A program made the translations under genes and the position numbers. DNA of 64,000 nt from Betaproteobacteria bacterium (GTDB lineage: Bacteria; Pseudomonadota; Gammaproteobacteria; Burkholderiales; SG8-41), in assembly GCA_021730905.1 (NCBI GenBank), contig JAKFYK010000029.1, positions 62,001 to 126,000 of the forward strand, in the 5' to 3' direction. The number at the start of each line of letters is the position of its first letter. Positions within the stretch are counted from its first letter, which is position 1. This document shows positions 51,756-59,829 of the stretch, one piece after another. Below the pieces are notes generated by a model. The model was not told the DNA's origin and made no database searches. It saw nothing but the letters and a program-made list of their open reading frames with translations.

Positions 51756-53255
51756 ATGGATACTCCTTCCGCACAGCTTGCGCGCTATAAAATGTTCATC
51801 GGCGGTGAGTGGGTCGATGCCTCGTCGGGCACGCACTTCGAAAGCGACAATCCGTTTCTCGGAAAACCGTGGGCGCTGATTCCGCGCGGCAACGCAGCCG
51901 ACGCCGACCGCGCGGTGCAGGCCGCGCGCAAGGCCTTCACTTCTGGCGAGTGGCCGAAATGTAATGCAACCAAACGCGGTGCGCTGCTACGCAAGCTCGG
52001 CGATCTGATCACCGAGAAATCAAAATTTCTCGCCGAGATCGAGGTGCGTGATAACGGCAAGCTCTACGCCGAGATGAGCGCGCAGACCGCGTACATGGCG
52101 CAGTGGTATTACTACTTCGGCGGCCTCGCCGACAAGATCGAAGGCGCGGTCATTCCCATCGACAAGCCCGACACCTTCAACTACACGCGCCACGAGCCGC
52201 TGGGTGTGGTGGTAATGATCATTCCGTGGAATTCGCCGCTGCTGCTGATCGCGTGGAAACTCGCGCCCGCGCTGGCGGCCGGCAATACCGTGGTCATCAA
52301 GCCTTCGGAATTTACCTCGGCGTCGGCGCTTGAATTCATGAAACTGATCGAACAGGCTGACTTTCCGCCGGGCGTGGTCAATGTGGTAACCGGTTTCGGC
52401 GCGGAAGTCGGCACGCCGCTGGTCGAGCATCCGCTGGTGGCAAAAGTGGCCTTCACCGGCTCGGATACCACCGGCACAAAAATCTACGAAGCGGCCGCGC
52501 GCGGCTTGAAGCGCGTGAGCATGGAACTCGGCGGCAAGTCACCCAACATCGTGTTCGACGATGCACATCTCGACAACGCAGTAAAAGGCGTGATCTCCGG
52601 CATCTTCGCCGCCACCGGGCAAACCTGCATCGCCGGCTCGCGACTGCTGGTGCAGCAAAGTATCCACGATCAATTCGTCGATAAACTTGTGGCCTTCGCC
52701 AAGACCGCGCGCATGGGCGACCCGATGAATCTGGATACACAGGTCGGCCCGGTCACCAACAAACCGCAATACGAAAAAATTCTCAAATACCTTGACATCG
52801 CCAAGTCCGAAGGTGCAAAAACTCTGCTCGGTGGCGCAAAAGCGACGCGGCCGGAATGCGGCAATGGCTGGTTTGTCGAGCCAACCATATTCGGTGGCGT
52901 GAAAAACAGCATGCGTATCGCGCAGGAGGAAGTGTTCGGGCCGGTGCTGTCGGTAATTCCGTTCAAGGACGAAGAAGAAGCCATCGATATTGGCAACGAT
53001 GTAGTGTTCGGACTTGCCGCAGGCGTGTGGACGCAGAACATGCGCCGCGCGTTCATGATGTCCGAGCGCCTGCAGGCCGGCACGGTGTGGGTCAACACCT
53101 ATCGCGCGGTGAGCTATATGTCGCCCTTTGGTGGTTACAAACGCTCCGGCCTCGGGCGCGAAAGCGGTCAGGAAATGATTTATGAATATCTACAAACCAA
53201 GAGCGTGTGGATTTCTACTGCCACCGAAGTGCCGAATCCGTTTGTACTTCGATAA
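51756..53255 (+). CDS. aldehyde dehydrogenase (NAD(P)-dependent)
   Basis: 499 residues from the ATG at 51756. Marks: 'VVVMIIPWNSPLLLIAWKLA', catalytic Glu in 'RVSMELGGKSPNIVFDDAHL', nucleophile Cys in 'GQTCIAGSRLLVQ', and 'EEVFGPVLSVIPF'. It oxidises an aldehyde to the acid with NAD(P)+. It follows the TPP decarboxylase genes by 25 bases and is most simply the next step after decarboxylation. Specificity (for example sulfoacetaldehyde, phosphonoacetaldehyde or others) is open. Confidence 0.94.
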   Translation: MDTPSAQLARYKMFIGGEWVDASSGTHFESDNPFLGKPWALIPRGNAADADRAVQAARKAFTSGEWPKCNATKRGALLRKLGDLITEKSKFLAEIEVRDNGKLYAEMSAQTAYMAQWYYYFGGLADKIEGAVIPIDKPDTFNYTRHEPLGVVVMIIPWNSPLLLIAWKLAPALAAGNTVVIKPSEFTSASALEFMKLIEQADFPPGVVNVVTGFGAEVGTPLVEHPLVAKVAFTGSDTTGTKIYEAAARGLKRVSMELGGKSPNIVFDDAHLDNAVKGVISGIFAATGQTCIAGSRLLVQQSIHDQFVDKLVAFAKTARMGDPMNLDTQVGPVTNKPQYEKILKYLDIAKSEGAKTLLGGAKATRPECGNGWFVEPTIFGGVKNSMRIAQEEVFGPVLSVIPFKDEEEAIDIGNDVVFGLAAGVWTQNMRRAFMMSERLQAGTVWVNTYRAVSYMSPFGGYKRSGLGRESGQEMIYEYLQTKSVWISTATEVPNPFVLR

Positions 53256-53286
53256 CACAAGAACGGTTTGAGCTACAGACTACCGG

Positions 53287-53307
53287 GATCAGCCATTCAG
53301 GCTGATC
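53287..53307 (+). terminator. stem-loop between aldehyde dehydrogenase and aminotransferase genes
   Basis: GATCAGCC-ATTCA-GGCTGATC is a perfect 8-bp stem with a 5-base loop. There is no T-run after it, so it may be an attenuator, an RNA-stability hairpin or a weak terminator. Confidence 0.4.
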
Positions 53308-53328
53308 GCCATTATCCATTACGAAATC

Positions 53329-54486
53329 ATGCAAGCCTACCCGTATCCGATCCGCTCCAAACTGCCCAACGTCGGCACCACCATCTTCACGGTCATGTCG
53401 CGGCTCGCTATCGAGCACAACGCGATCAACCTGTCGCAGGGGTTTCCCGATTTTGACTGCGCGCCGGAACTGCGCGCGCTGTTCTGCAAGTACATCAATG
53501 CCGGCTTCAATCAGTATCCGCCCATGGCCGGCATCATCGGATTGCGCGAGGCGATCGCCGAAAAAATGCACTCGCTCTACGGCGCGGCTTATGATCCGGA
53601 GCATGAAGTCACGGTGACGCCGGGAGCCACTTACGGCATTTTTTCCTGCGTAACGGCTTTTGTCAGTCCCGGCGACGAAGTCATCTTGTTTGAACCTGCT
53701 TACGACAGCTACGCGCCAGCGGTCGAAGTCAACGGCGGCAAACCGGTGTACGTGCAAATGCGCTACCCCGACTACAGCATCGACTGGGAAGCCGTGAAAA
53801 ACGCCATCACGCCCAAAACGCGCATGATGATTCTGAACACGCCCAACAATCCGACCGCCAGCGTGTTTTCCGCCGAAGACCTGCGTCTGCTTGAAGGTCT
53901 GCTGCGCGACACCGGCATCATCGTCGCCAGCGATGAAGTGTATGAACATTTGATATTCGACGGCCATCAACACCAGAGCGTCGCGCGCTTTCCGGGCCTT
54001 GCGGAACGCAGCTTCGTGGTGAATTCATTCGGCAAAACCTATGCCGTCACCGGCTGGAAAATGGGCTACGTGCTGGCGCCCAAAAACCTGATGACGGAAT
54101 TCCGCAAGGTGCATCAGTTCAACGCCTTCGTCTCCAACGGCCCCGTACAATATGCGTTCGCCGATTACATGAAGAACAAGGACGCCTATCTTTCGCTTTC
54201 CGCGTTCTATCAGCGCAAGCGCGATTTCTTCCTTGAAGGATTGAAAGGCTCGCGCTTCAAGCCGCTGCCGTCGCGCGGCACGTTCTTCCAGAATCTCGCT
54301 TACGACGCCATCAGCGATGAACTTGATACCGATCTCGCCATACGCCTGACCAAAGAGAAAGGCGTCGCGTCCATTCCGGTGTCGGTGTTCTATCGCAAGC
54401 CGCCCGCGCATAAGGTGCTGCGTTTTTGTTTCGCCAAGTCGGAACAAACGCTGGCCAAAGGGGCAGAGATTCTGCGTAACATCTGA
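53329..54486 (+). CDS. PLP-dependent aminotransferase class I (methionine aminotransferase-like)
   Basis: 385 residues. Fold type I transaminase: 'INLSQGFPDFDCAPELRALF' near the start, 'LNTPNNPTASVF', 'IVASDEVYEHLIFDG' and the PLP lysine in 'NSFGKTYAVTGWKMGYVLAP'. It is close to YbdL/KAT-type enzymes, which prefer methionine, aromatic or kynurenine-like amino acids. It converts an amino acid to its 2-oxo acid in the cytosol. It follows the decarboxylase and aldehyde dehydrogenase genes, which would handle that 2-oxo acid in sequence. Confidence 0.92.
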   Translation: MQAYPYPIRSKLPNVGTTIFTVMSRLAIEHNAINLSQGFPDFDCAPELRALFCKYINAGFNQYPPMAGIIGLREAIAEKMHSLYGAAYDPEHEVTVTPGATYGIFSCVTAFVSPGDEVILFEPAYDSYAPAVEVNGGKPVYVQMRYPDYSIDWEAVKNAITPKTRMMILNTPNNPTASVFSAEDLRLLEGLLRDTGIIVASDEVYEHLIFDGHQHQSVARFPGLAERSFVVNSFGKTYAVTGWKMGYVLAPKNLMTEFRKVHQFNAFVSNGPVQYAFADYMKNKDAYLSLSAFYQRKRDFFLEGLKGSRFKPLPSRGTFFQNLAYDAISDELDTDLAIRLTKEKGVASIPVSVFYRKPPAHKVLRFCFAKSEQTLAKGAEILRNI

Positions 54487-54490
54487 ATCA

Positions 54491-54518
54491 AATAATATTG
54501 TATGAAAACAAATACTTA
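54491..54518 (+). repeat. AT-rich dispersed element, copy 10, with a five-codon mini-frame
   Basis: AATAATATTGTATG then AAAACAAATACTTA. It lies 5 bases after the aminotransferase stop and 14 bases before the lipoprotein ATG. It contains ATG AAA ACA AAT ACT TAA (54502-54519), a five-residue frame MKTNT just before the next gene. Confidence 0.8.
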
Positions 54519-54532
54519 AGAGAAATACCAAG

Positions 54533-55690
54533 ATGATACTGATACAACGGTTTCCGCGCGCGGCAATGCTAATCGCGCTGATTTCCATCGCGCTCGCCGG
54601 TTGCGCTTCTTCGACTTCCGGCAAGTTATCACTCGCGGAGCAAGGCTATTTCTTCGCCGGTGGCAAATACGTCACCACCAAGGCAGGCCTGCAGATACGC
54701 GCCAACCAGATGTACGTGCAGTATCAGATTCCAGCGGATCGCAGGCATCCCTATCCCGTGATCATGTGGCACGGCGGCGGCCAGACCGGCACCAATTTCC
54801 TCGGCACGCCCGACGGGCGCGAAGGCTGGGCAGATTATTTTCTGAAGGAGGGTTACGCGGTTTACGTGGTTGACCAGCCGGGCCGCGCGCGTTCAGGCTA
54901 TTTCACCGAAATCTACGGACGCACGCGCCAGCCCAATACAAAGGCCATGTCCGACCGCTTTACAGCGCCCGCACGCGCCAACCAGTATCCGCAGGCCAGG
55001 CTGCACACGCAGTGGCCCGGCAGCGGCGTCGCGGGCGATCCGACGTTCGATCAGTTCTTTTCGTCGCAGGTTGAGGACATGGCGGATGTCGGCATCATGG
55101 AACAACTCAATCGCGAAGCCGGCGCGGCACTCCTCGACAAAATCGGCCCGGCGATCGTGCTCACACATTCGCAGTCAGGCCCCTTCGGCTGGGCGCTCGC
55201 CAATGACCGCCCAAAACTGGTGAAAGGCATCATCGCCATCGAGCCCAGCGGCGGGCCGCTGCACGACGTGGTAATGACGCCGGGCGCCGAATCGTTTTAC
55301 AAGGACGGCGCTGTCGCCCGTGCGTGGGGTGTGACGCGCGGCCCGCTGACCTTCCAGCCTGCCGCCGCCACCGCGAAGGATCTCAACCTCGCGCGCCAGC
55401 CTACCGCCGATGCGCCCAACCTCATACACTGCTGGCTGCAACCCGAACCGGCGCGCCAGTTGCCCAACCTTAAAGGCGTTCCGATACTGATCGTCGTCAG
55501 CGAGGCCTCGTACCATGCGCCGTACGATCACTGCACCTCGAAATTCCTGAGTCAAGCGGGCGTCGTCAACACCTTCGTGCGGCTGGATGCGATCGGCCTT
55601 CGCGGCAACGGGCACATGATGATGCTGGAAAAAAACAATCTGGATATCGCCGCGTTTCTGACGAAGTGGACACGCGATAATATCCGCTAG
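54533..55690 (+). CDS. alpha/beta hydrolase lipoprotein (esterase-like)
   Basis: 385 residues. Signal peptide with lipobox 'IALAGC' (Cys24), so an exported lipoprotein. Hydrolase marks: 'PVIMWHGGGQTGTNFLGTPD' (oxyanion loop), nucleophile Ser in 'VLTHSQSGPFGW', and the late His in 'RGNGHMMMLEKNN'. It belongs to the group of large alpha/beta hydrolases with an inserted lid (ARANQYPQARL). It would cleave an ester or similar bond in the periplasm and feed the adjacent Bug binding protein. The start is preceded by AGAGAAA only. Confidence 0.88.
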   Translation: MILIQRFPRAAMLIALISIALAGCASSTSGKLSLAEQGYFFAGGKYVTTKAGLQIRANQMYVQYQIPADRRHPYPVIMWHGGGQTGTNFLGTPDGREGWADYFLKEGYAVYVVDQPGRARSGYFTEIYGRTRQPNTKAMSDRFTAPARANQYPQARLHTQWPGSGVAGDPTFDQFFSSQVEDMADVGIMEQLNREAGAALLDKIGPAIVLTHSQSGPFGWALANDRPKLVKGIIAIEPSGGPLHDVVMTPGAESFYKDGAVARAWGVTRGPLTFQPAAATAKDLNLARQPTADAPNLIHCWLQPEPARQLPNLKGVPILIVVSEASYHAPYDHCTSKFLSQAGVVNTFVRLDAIGLRGNGHMMMLEKNNLDIAAFLTKWTRDNIR

Positions 55691-55738
55691 CACGCCGACG
55701 ACGACAAGTCACCTCAATTACTTCAGGAAAGCAAAGTC

Positions 55739-56902
55739 ATGACTGGAAGCGGCCCCTGGATCGAACACATTCCCGGCAACATGGTGTGGTCGAACGCCAT
55801 ACTCGTCACCAAGGGCATGGCACCGTATGGCGCTGTAGCACTGGGCGAGATCGATCAGGTATGCGAAAAGTTGCGCGCGCGGCAAGCCGAGCCACAAGCA
55901 TGGTGGGAAGAATGGAGCACTATGGGCGCACATCTGCAAATACGCGCTGATGCCGCCGAAGACGCCGGACACCGCATGAGCGCGGGTAACTATTATCTGC
56001 GCGCGGGCATGTATTACTTCACCGCCGAACGCTTCATCCAGCCCGGCCCCGACAAACGCGAGATGGGCCGCATCGCCATCGATTGCCAGACCAAAGGCAT
56101 CCTGCGGCGCTACCCGAATGTCGAGCGCGTGGAAGTGCCGTTCGAAGGCGCATCGCTGCCCGCCTTTTTCATGAAGGCACGCAACACCACTGCCGCTCGC
56201 GCACCGACCATCGTCGTGTTCAACGGCATGGACAACTGCAAGGAAATGAGCGTGCTGTTCGCGGGACTGGAATTCGCCGCGCGCGGCTGGAACACGCTGG
56301 CCATCGATGGGCCTGGGCAAGGGGAATCGCTGCGGCTGCGCGAACTGTATGCGCGGCATGATTACGAAGTCGCGGGCACCGCCGCCTACGACTATGTGGC
56401 CAGGCGCGCCGACGTTGATGCATCGCGCGTATTTGTCATGGGCTACAGCTTCGGCGGCTACTACGCCTCGCGCGTCGCTGCGTTCGAGAAGCGCTACCGT
56501 GGCGGCATCGCGATGAGCGCGTTGCATTGGGATCTGCACGGCTGGCAGCGCGATATCAAGCGCCGGCAGGACGCCGACCCGAAAGGCACGCCGCAGTCGG
56601 CGTTTCATTTTCGATGGATCATGGGCTGTGTCGATGACGGCGAAGCGGCGCTCGAAAAAGCAAAGAAATTCTCGCTCGCTGATGTAGCATCGAAGATCAC
56701 CTTCCCGTTTATCATCGTGCATGCGGCCGACGATACCGTGGTGCCCGTCGCCAATGCGCACAAGCTTTATGACGCGCTCGCGTCTGCGGATAAGCACTTG
56801 AAAATCCTTACCGCCGAAGACGGCGGCCACTATCATGCGCAGGCCGACAACCGGCAAGTCGGGATAGATTACATCGCCGACTGGATTGAAAACCGCCTGT
56901 AA
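55739..56902 (+). CDS. alpha/beta hydrolase of the FrsA/DUF1100-like esterase group
   Basis: 387 residues with an N-terminal helical domain ('MSAGNYYLRAGMYYFTAERF') typical of 2,6-dihydroxypseudooxynicotine hydrolase / YjfP-like enzymes. Core: 'PTIVVFNGMDNCKEMSVLFA', nucleophile Ser in 'VFVMGYSFGGYYASRVAAFE', Asp in 'IVHAADDTVVPVANAHKLYD' and His in 'EDGGHYHAQADNR'. No signal peptide, so cytosolic. Such enzymes cleave C-C or ester bonds in aromatic or diketone degradation. It lies 48 bases after the hydrolase lipoprotein gene. Confidence 0.9.
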   Translation: MTGSGPWIEHIPGNMVWSNAILVTKGMAPYGAVALGEIDQVCEKLRARQAEPQAWWEEWSTMGAHLQIRADAAEDAGHRMSAGNYYLRAGMYYFTAERFIQPGPDKREMGRIAIDCQTKGILRRYPNVERVEVPFEGASLPAFFMKARNTTAARAPTIVVFNGMDNCKEMSVLFAGLEFAARGWNTLAIDGPGQGESLRLRELYARHDYEVAGTAAYDYVARRADVDASRVFVMGYSFGGYYASRVAAFEKRYRGGIAMSALHWDLHGWQRDIKRRQDADPKGTPQSAFHFRWIMGCVDDGEAALEKAKKFSLADVASKITFPFIIVHAADDTVVPVANAHKLYDALASADKHLKILTAEDGGHYHAQADNRQVGIDYIADWIENRL

Positions 56903-56952
56903 GCACGTATCTATCGCATGCCAAAAACGATAAGCGCCTTAATCATTGCCGC

Positions 56953-57033
56953 AGCAAGTTTGAATTGTTCCCTAAGCAGGGACCCGAAAAATGGAACAAA
57001 GTGGTCAAGGTTGCGGGCATCAAATCCGATTAA
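56953..57033 (+). pseudogene. C-terminal remnant of a Bug protein
   Basis: In frame with TAA at 57031-57033 the DNA reads 'SKFELFPKQGPEKWNKVVKV' then 'AGIKSD', the exact kind of C-terminus (KWxKVVKxAGIK) seen in the intact Bug genes here. No start or body precedes it; the hydrolase stop is 51 bases upstream. It sits directly before the intact Bug gene at 57044, suggesting deletion of a tandem copy. Confidence 0.8.
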
Positions 57034-57043
57034 AGGAAAAGAA

Positions 57044-58018
57044 ATGTTGCAAAAAAAACTAGTTGTCTTCATTACGGCTGTAGCGGCGCTTAACGCCGCG
57101 GCACCAAGCATCGCACAAACCGACAACTACCCGACAAAATCCGTGCGCATCATCGCGCCCTTTCCGCCGGGCGGCAGCGTCGATACCGTCGGGCGCCTGA
57201 TTGCCGCGCGGCTCAGCGAAAGCTACGGTCAGACCTTTGTTATCGACAACCGCGGCGGTGCTTCGGGCAATATCGGCATGGAGATCGCCGCCAACGCGAC
57301 GGGCGACGGGTACACGCTGGTGGTGAATACCGTGCCGCTGGTCACCAACCAGTTTCTCTACAGCAAAGTGCCTTACGACCCGATACGCGATTTCGCACCG
57401 GTGTCGCTGTTAACCGGCACGGCTACGGCGTGCATCGTGCATCCTTCGCTGCCCGCCAAATCAATACGCGAGTTGATTGCGCTGGCCAAATCACGCAGCA
57501 CCGGGCTCAACTACGGTGCCGCCGGTGCCGGCACCAATCCGCACATCGCGGGCGAGCTCTTTAACTATCTCGCAAAGACAAACATCACGGTCATCCATTT
57601 CAAGGGCGGCGGCCCGGCGATGATCGCCACCCTGTCGGGCGAGATCAGCCTTGGCTTTCCCGCGCTGCCGGATACCCTGCCCCATGTGCGGTCGGGCAAG
57701 CTGCGCGCACTGGGCGTCACCAGCCTTAAGCGCGCGCAGCAATTGCCTGATATACCCACCATAGCCGAAACGCTGCCGGGTTACGAATTCACCACGTGGC
57801 AAGGCTTGCTCGCGCCGAAAAACACGCCACGCGCCATCGTCACTTCGCTGTCCGAGCGCGTGCGAAAATCGCTCAGCGCACCGGAGCACATCAAGCGTTT
57901 CAACGACAGCGGCCTGGATATTATTGCCAGCACGCCCGATGACTTCGCCGCGCACCTCAAAAAAGAGGTTGAAAAATGGGGCAAAGTCATCAAGGAACGC
58001 GGCATGAAAGCCGAGTGA
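57044..58018 (+). CDS. Bug/TctC-like periplasmic solute-binding protein
   Basis: 324 residues from the ATG at 57044, with AAAGGAAA before it; a longer frame from 56918 runs through the Bug remnant in the wrong frame. Signal peptide 'VVFITAVAALNAAAPSIAQ', mature 'YPTKSVRIIAPFPPGGSVDT', 'IDNRGGASGNIG', end 'KWGKVIKERGMKAE'. It follows two hydrolases and precedes a 2-hydroxyacid dehydrogenase, a likely uptake partner for a product of the hydrolases. Confidence 0.94.
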   Translation: MLQKKLVVFITAVAALNAAAPSIAQTDNYPTKSVRIIAPFPPGGSVDTVGRLIAARLSESYGQTFVIDNRGGASGNIGMEIAANATGDGYTLVVNTVPLVTNQFLYSKVPYDPIRDFAPVSLLTGTATACIVHPSLPAKSIRELIALAKSRSTGLNYGAAGAGTNPHIAGELFNYLAKTNITVIHFKGGGPAMIATLSGEISLGFPALPDTLPHVRSGKLRALGVTSLKRAQQLPDIPTIAETLPGYEFTTWQGLLAPKNTPRAIVTSLSERVRKSLSAPEHIKRFNDSGLDIIASTPDDFAAHLKKEVEKWGKVIKERGMKAE

Positions 58019-58066
58019 ATGCACTTCGCCATTTACCAAATCAGCGCCTGAAAGACAAAAAGTACC

Positions 58067-59065
58067 ATGATCACCGCACTGGTATCAAAAGAATTCGCCG
58101 CGCAATTTGGCAGCGCTTTTAAAGCCGCCGGCGAGCGCGCCGGCAAGCCTGTTGAATTCATGACGCTTCCCGAAGCAAAAGGCGCACGGTTATCGCAAGC
58201 GGATTGCGACCGCGTCGACTGTGCTTTTCTGGACCGCGACATGCGTTTCAAGGAACAACTGTACGCCGCCTACAGCGATGCACTGCTCAAAATGAACAAT
58301 TTGAGATGGGTGCATTTCACCAGCTCTGGTATCGGCCAGCAGTTATATGTGTCCGAACTCAATGCAAAAGGCGTCATCACCACCAGTTCCACCGGCTCCA
58401 ACGCCGAACCCGTGGCGCAGACCGGCATCACCGGCCTGTTGATGCTCGCGCGCGGGTTCGGCAGCCACATTCGGGGACAGTGCAATCATGAGTGGAACCC
58501 GCTGCGCGGCACGGCATTGCCCGACGATCTGCGCGGCCAAACCGTGCTGCTTATCGGCGTGGGCGCGATCGGCAAGAAGTTCACCGGCTTTGCGCACGCA
58601 TTCGGCCTGAAAGTCATCGGCGTGCGCCGCAGCCCGCGCCAGCCTGACGATACGGTCGATGAATTGCATCCGCCATCAAAACTGCCCGAACTGTACGGGC
58701 GCGCGGACTGGATCGTGCTGTGCTGCCCGCTCACCAAAGAAACGCAGAATCTGGTCAATGCCGATGCCTTCAAGCGCGTGAAAAAGGGCGCGAAACTCAT
58801 CAACATCGCACGCGGTGAAATCGTCGACGAAACAGCGCTGATCGAGGCCATACGCAGCGGACATCTCGGCGGTGCGGCGCTCGATGCGCACATTCAGGAG
58901 CCGCTGCCTGCCGATTCACCGCTGTGGGATTTGCCCAACATCGTCATCTCGCCGCACAACGCCTCCGCCTCCACCGGCAACGAACCACGCTGCGCTGAAA
59001 TGTTCATCGCCAATTTCGGTCATTGGCTAAGCGGTGAACCGATGTTTAACGTGCAGAAATTTTAA
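58067..59065 (+). CDS. D-isomer specific 2-hydroxyacid dehydrogenase
   Basis: 332 residues. NAD-binding loop 'VLLIGVGAIGKKFTGFAHAF' and the catalytic trio Arg in 'NIARGEIVDE', Glu in 'AHIQEPLPADSPLWD' and His in 'VISPHNASASTGN'. It interconverts a 2-hydroxy acid and a 2-oxo acid with NAD(P)H in the cytosol. It is 48 bases after the Bug gene on the same strand. The loop 'VRRSPRQPDD' after the Rossmann motif has an Arg pair that could favour NADPH (weak inference). Confidence 0.92.
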   Translation: MITALVSKEFAAQFGSAFKAAGERAGKPVEFMTLPEAKGARLSQADCDRVDCAFLDRDMRFKEQLYAAYSDALLKMNNLRWVHFTSSGIGQQLYVSELNAKGVITTSSTGSNAEPVAQTGITGLLMLARGFGSHIRGQCNHEWNPLRGTALPDDLRGQTVLLIGVGAIGKKFTGFAHAFGLKVIGVRRSPRQPDDTVDELHPPSKLPELYGRADWIVLCCPLTKETQNLVNADAFKRVKKGAKLINIARGEIVDETALIEAIRSGHLGGAALDAHIQEPLPADSPLWDLPNIVISPHNASASTGNEPRCAEMFIANFGHWLSGEPMFNVQKF

Positions 59066-59096
59066 CAATGGCGCGCACAATGCATGCCCCGCCTGG

Positions 59097-59741
59097 CTAC
59101 GCTGACTGCACCTGTGACAATGGCATCAGCATTCCCAAATCCTGAAACCGCAGAAACAACTCTCGACACACCCAGGCATCGGTGGCCGCGTAGGTAATCT
59201 GCGCTTCGGTCAGGCGCGGTGCTGCCCAGTTCGAAGTACGCGTGCCCTTAGGGATGCGAAATCCCAAAAATATCGCGGCAAGATTGCGCAGGCCCGTCTG
59301 CTCCAGTCCGTTGCGACGCGCCACCGTGCCAAGATCGACGATATTTTTTTCAGTGAATGGAAACAATGCTTTGAGCGCTCGCAGATCATCCGCCAGCGCC
59401 ACGCCGGCTTTGACGAAGCGCGCCTCCGACAACAACTCGCTCAGCACGGGAAACGCCTCCGTGTGCCGCAACGGAAACAGATACACCGCGCGTGCGGTCG
59501 CCACTTGGGCGAGACTCGGCAAATGAACTTCACCTTTGCGAAACGATGGGCGCGTCTCCGTATCGAACCCGGTCACGCGCTCCTGCCGGATATCCGCCAG
59601 CGCCGGCGCTAAATCGTGCGCCGTGGTCACCAGATGCACGGGTCCCTGGTAACGACGAATCGGCAGGTTAGCCAGGTCTTCGCGCGAAATCGAGCGCAAG
59701 ATAATACCTTCGGGAAAATTGGCTTGGGAAGTGTGATTCAT
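59097..59741 (-). CDS. 3'-5' exonuclease of the RNase D/DEDD family
   Basis: 214 residues, a single DEDD exonuclease domain with no HRDC. Exo I is 'TGFDTETRPSFRKGEVHLPS', exo II 'KAGVALADDLRALKALFPF', and exo III 'YAATDAWVCRELFLRF' (Y-x-x-x-D, so DEDDy). The motif 'GTRTSNWAAPRLTEAQITYA' matches the common bacterial 3'-5' exonuclease with RNase D similarity. It probably trims RNA or DNA 3' ends. Not related to the catabolic neighbours. Confidence 0.9.
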   Translation of the reverse strand: MNHTSQANFPEGIILRSISREDLANLPIRRYQGPVHLVTTAHDLAPALADIRQERVTGFDTETRPSFRKGEVHLPSLAQVATARAVYLFPLRHTEAFPVLSELLSEARFVKAGVALADDLRALKALFPFTEKNIVDLGTVARRNGLEQTGLRNLAAIFLGFRIPKGTRTSNWAAPRLTEAQITYAATDAWVCRELFLRFQDLGMLMPLSQVQSA

Positions 59742-59829
59742 CAGGCCGCGCAGCGTAACGTATTTACGATGGTTTGGGTAAACGCGAGATAATCGGCGGC
59801 ATCAAAAAACCGCTGTTAAAAGGAATCGC

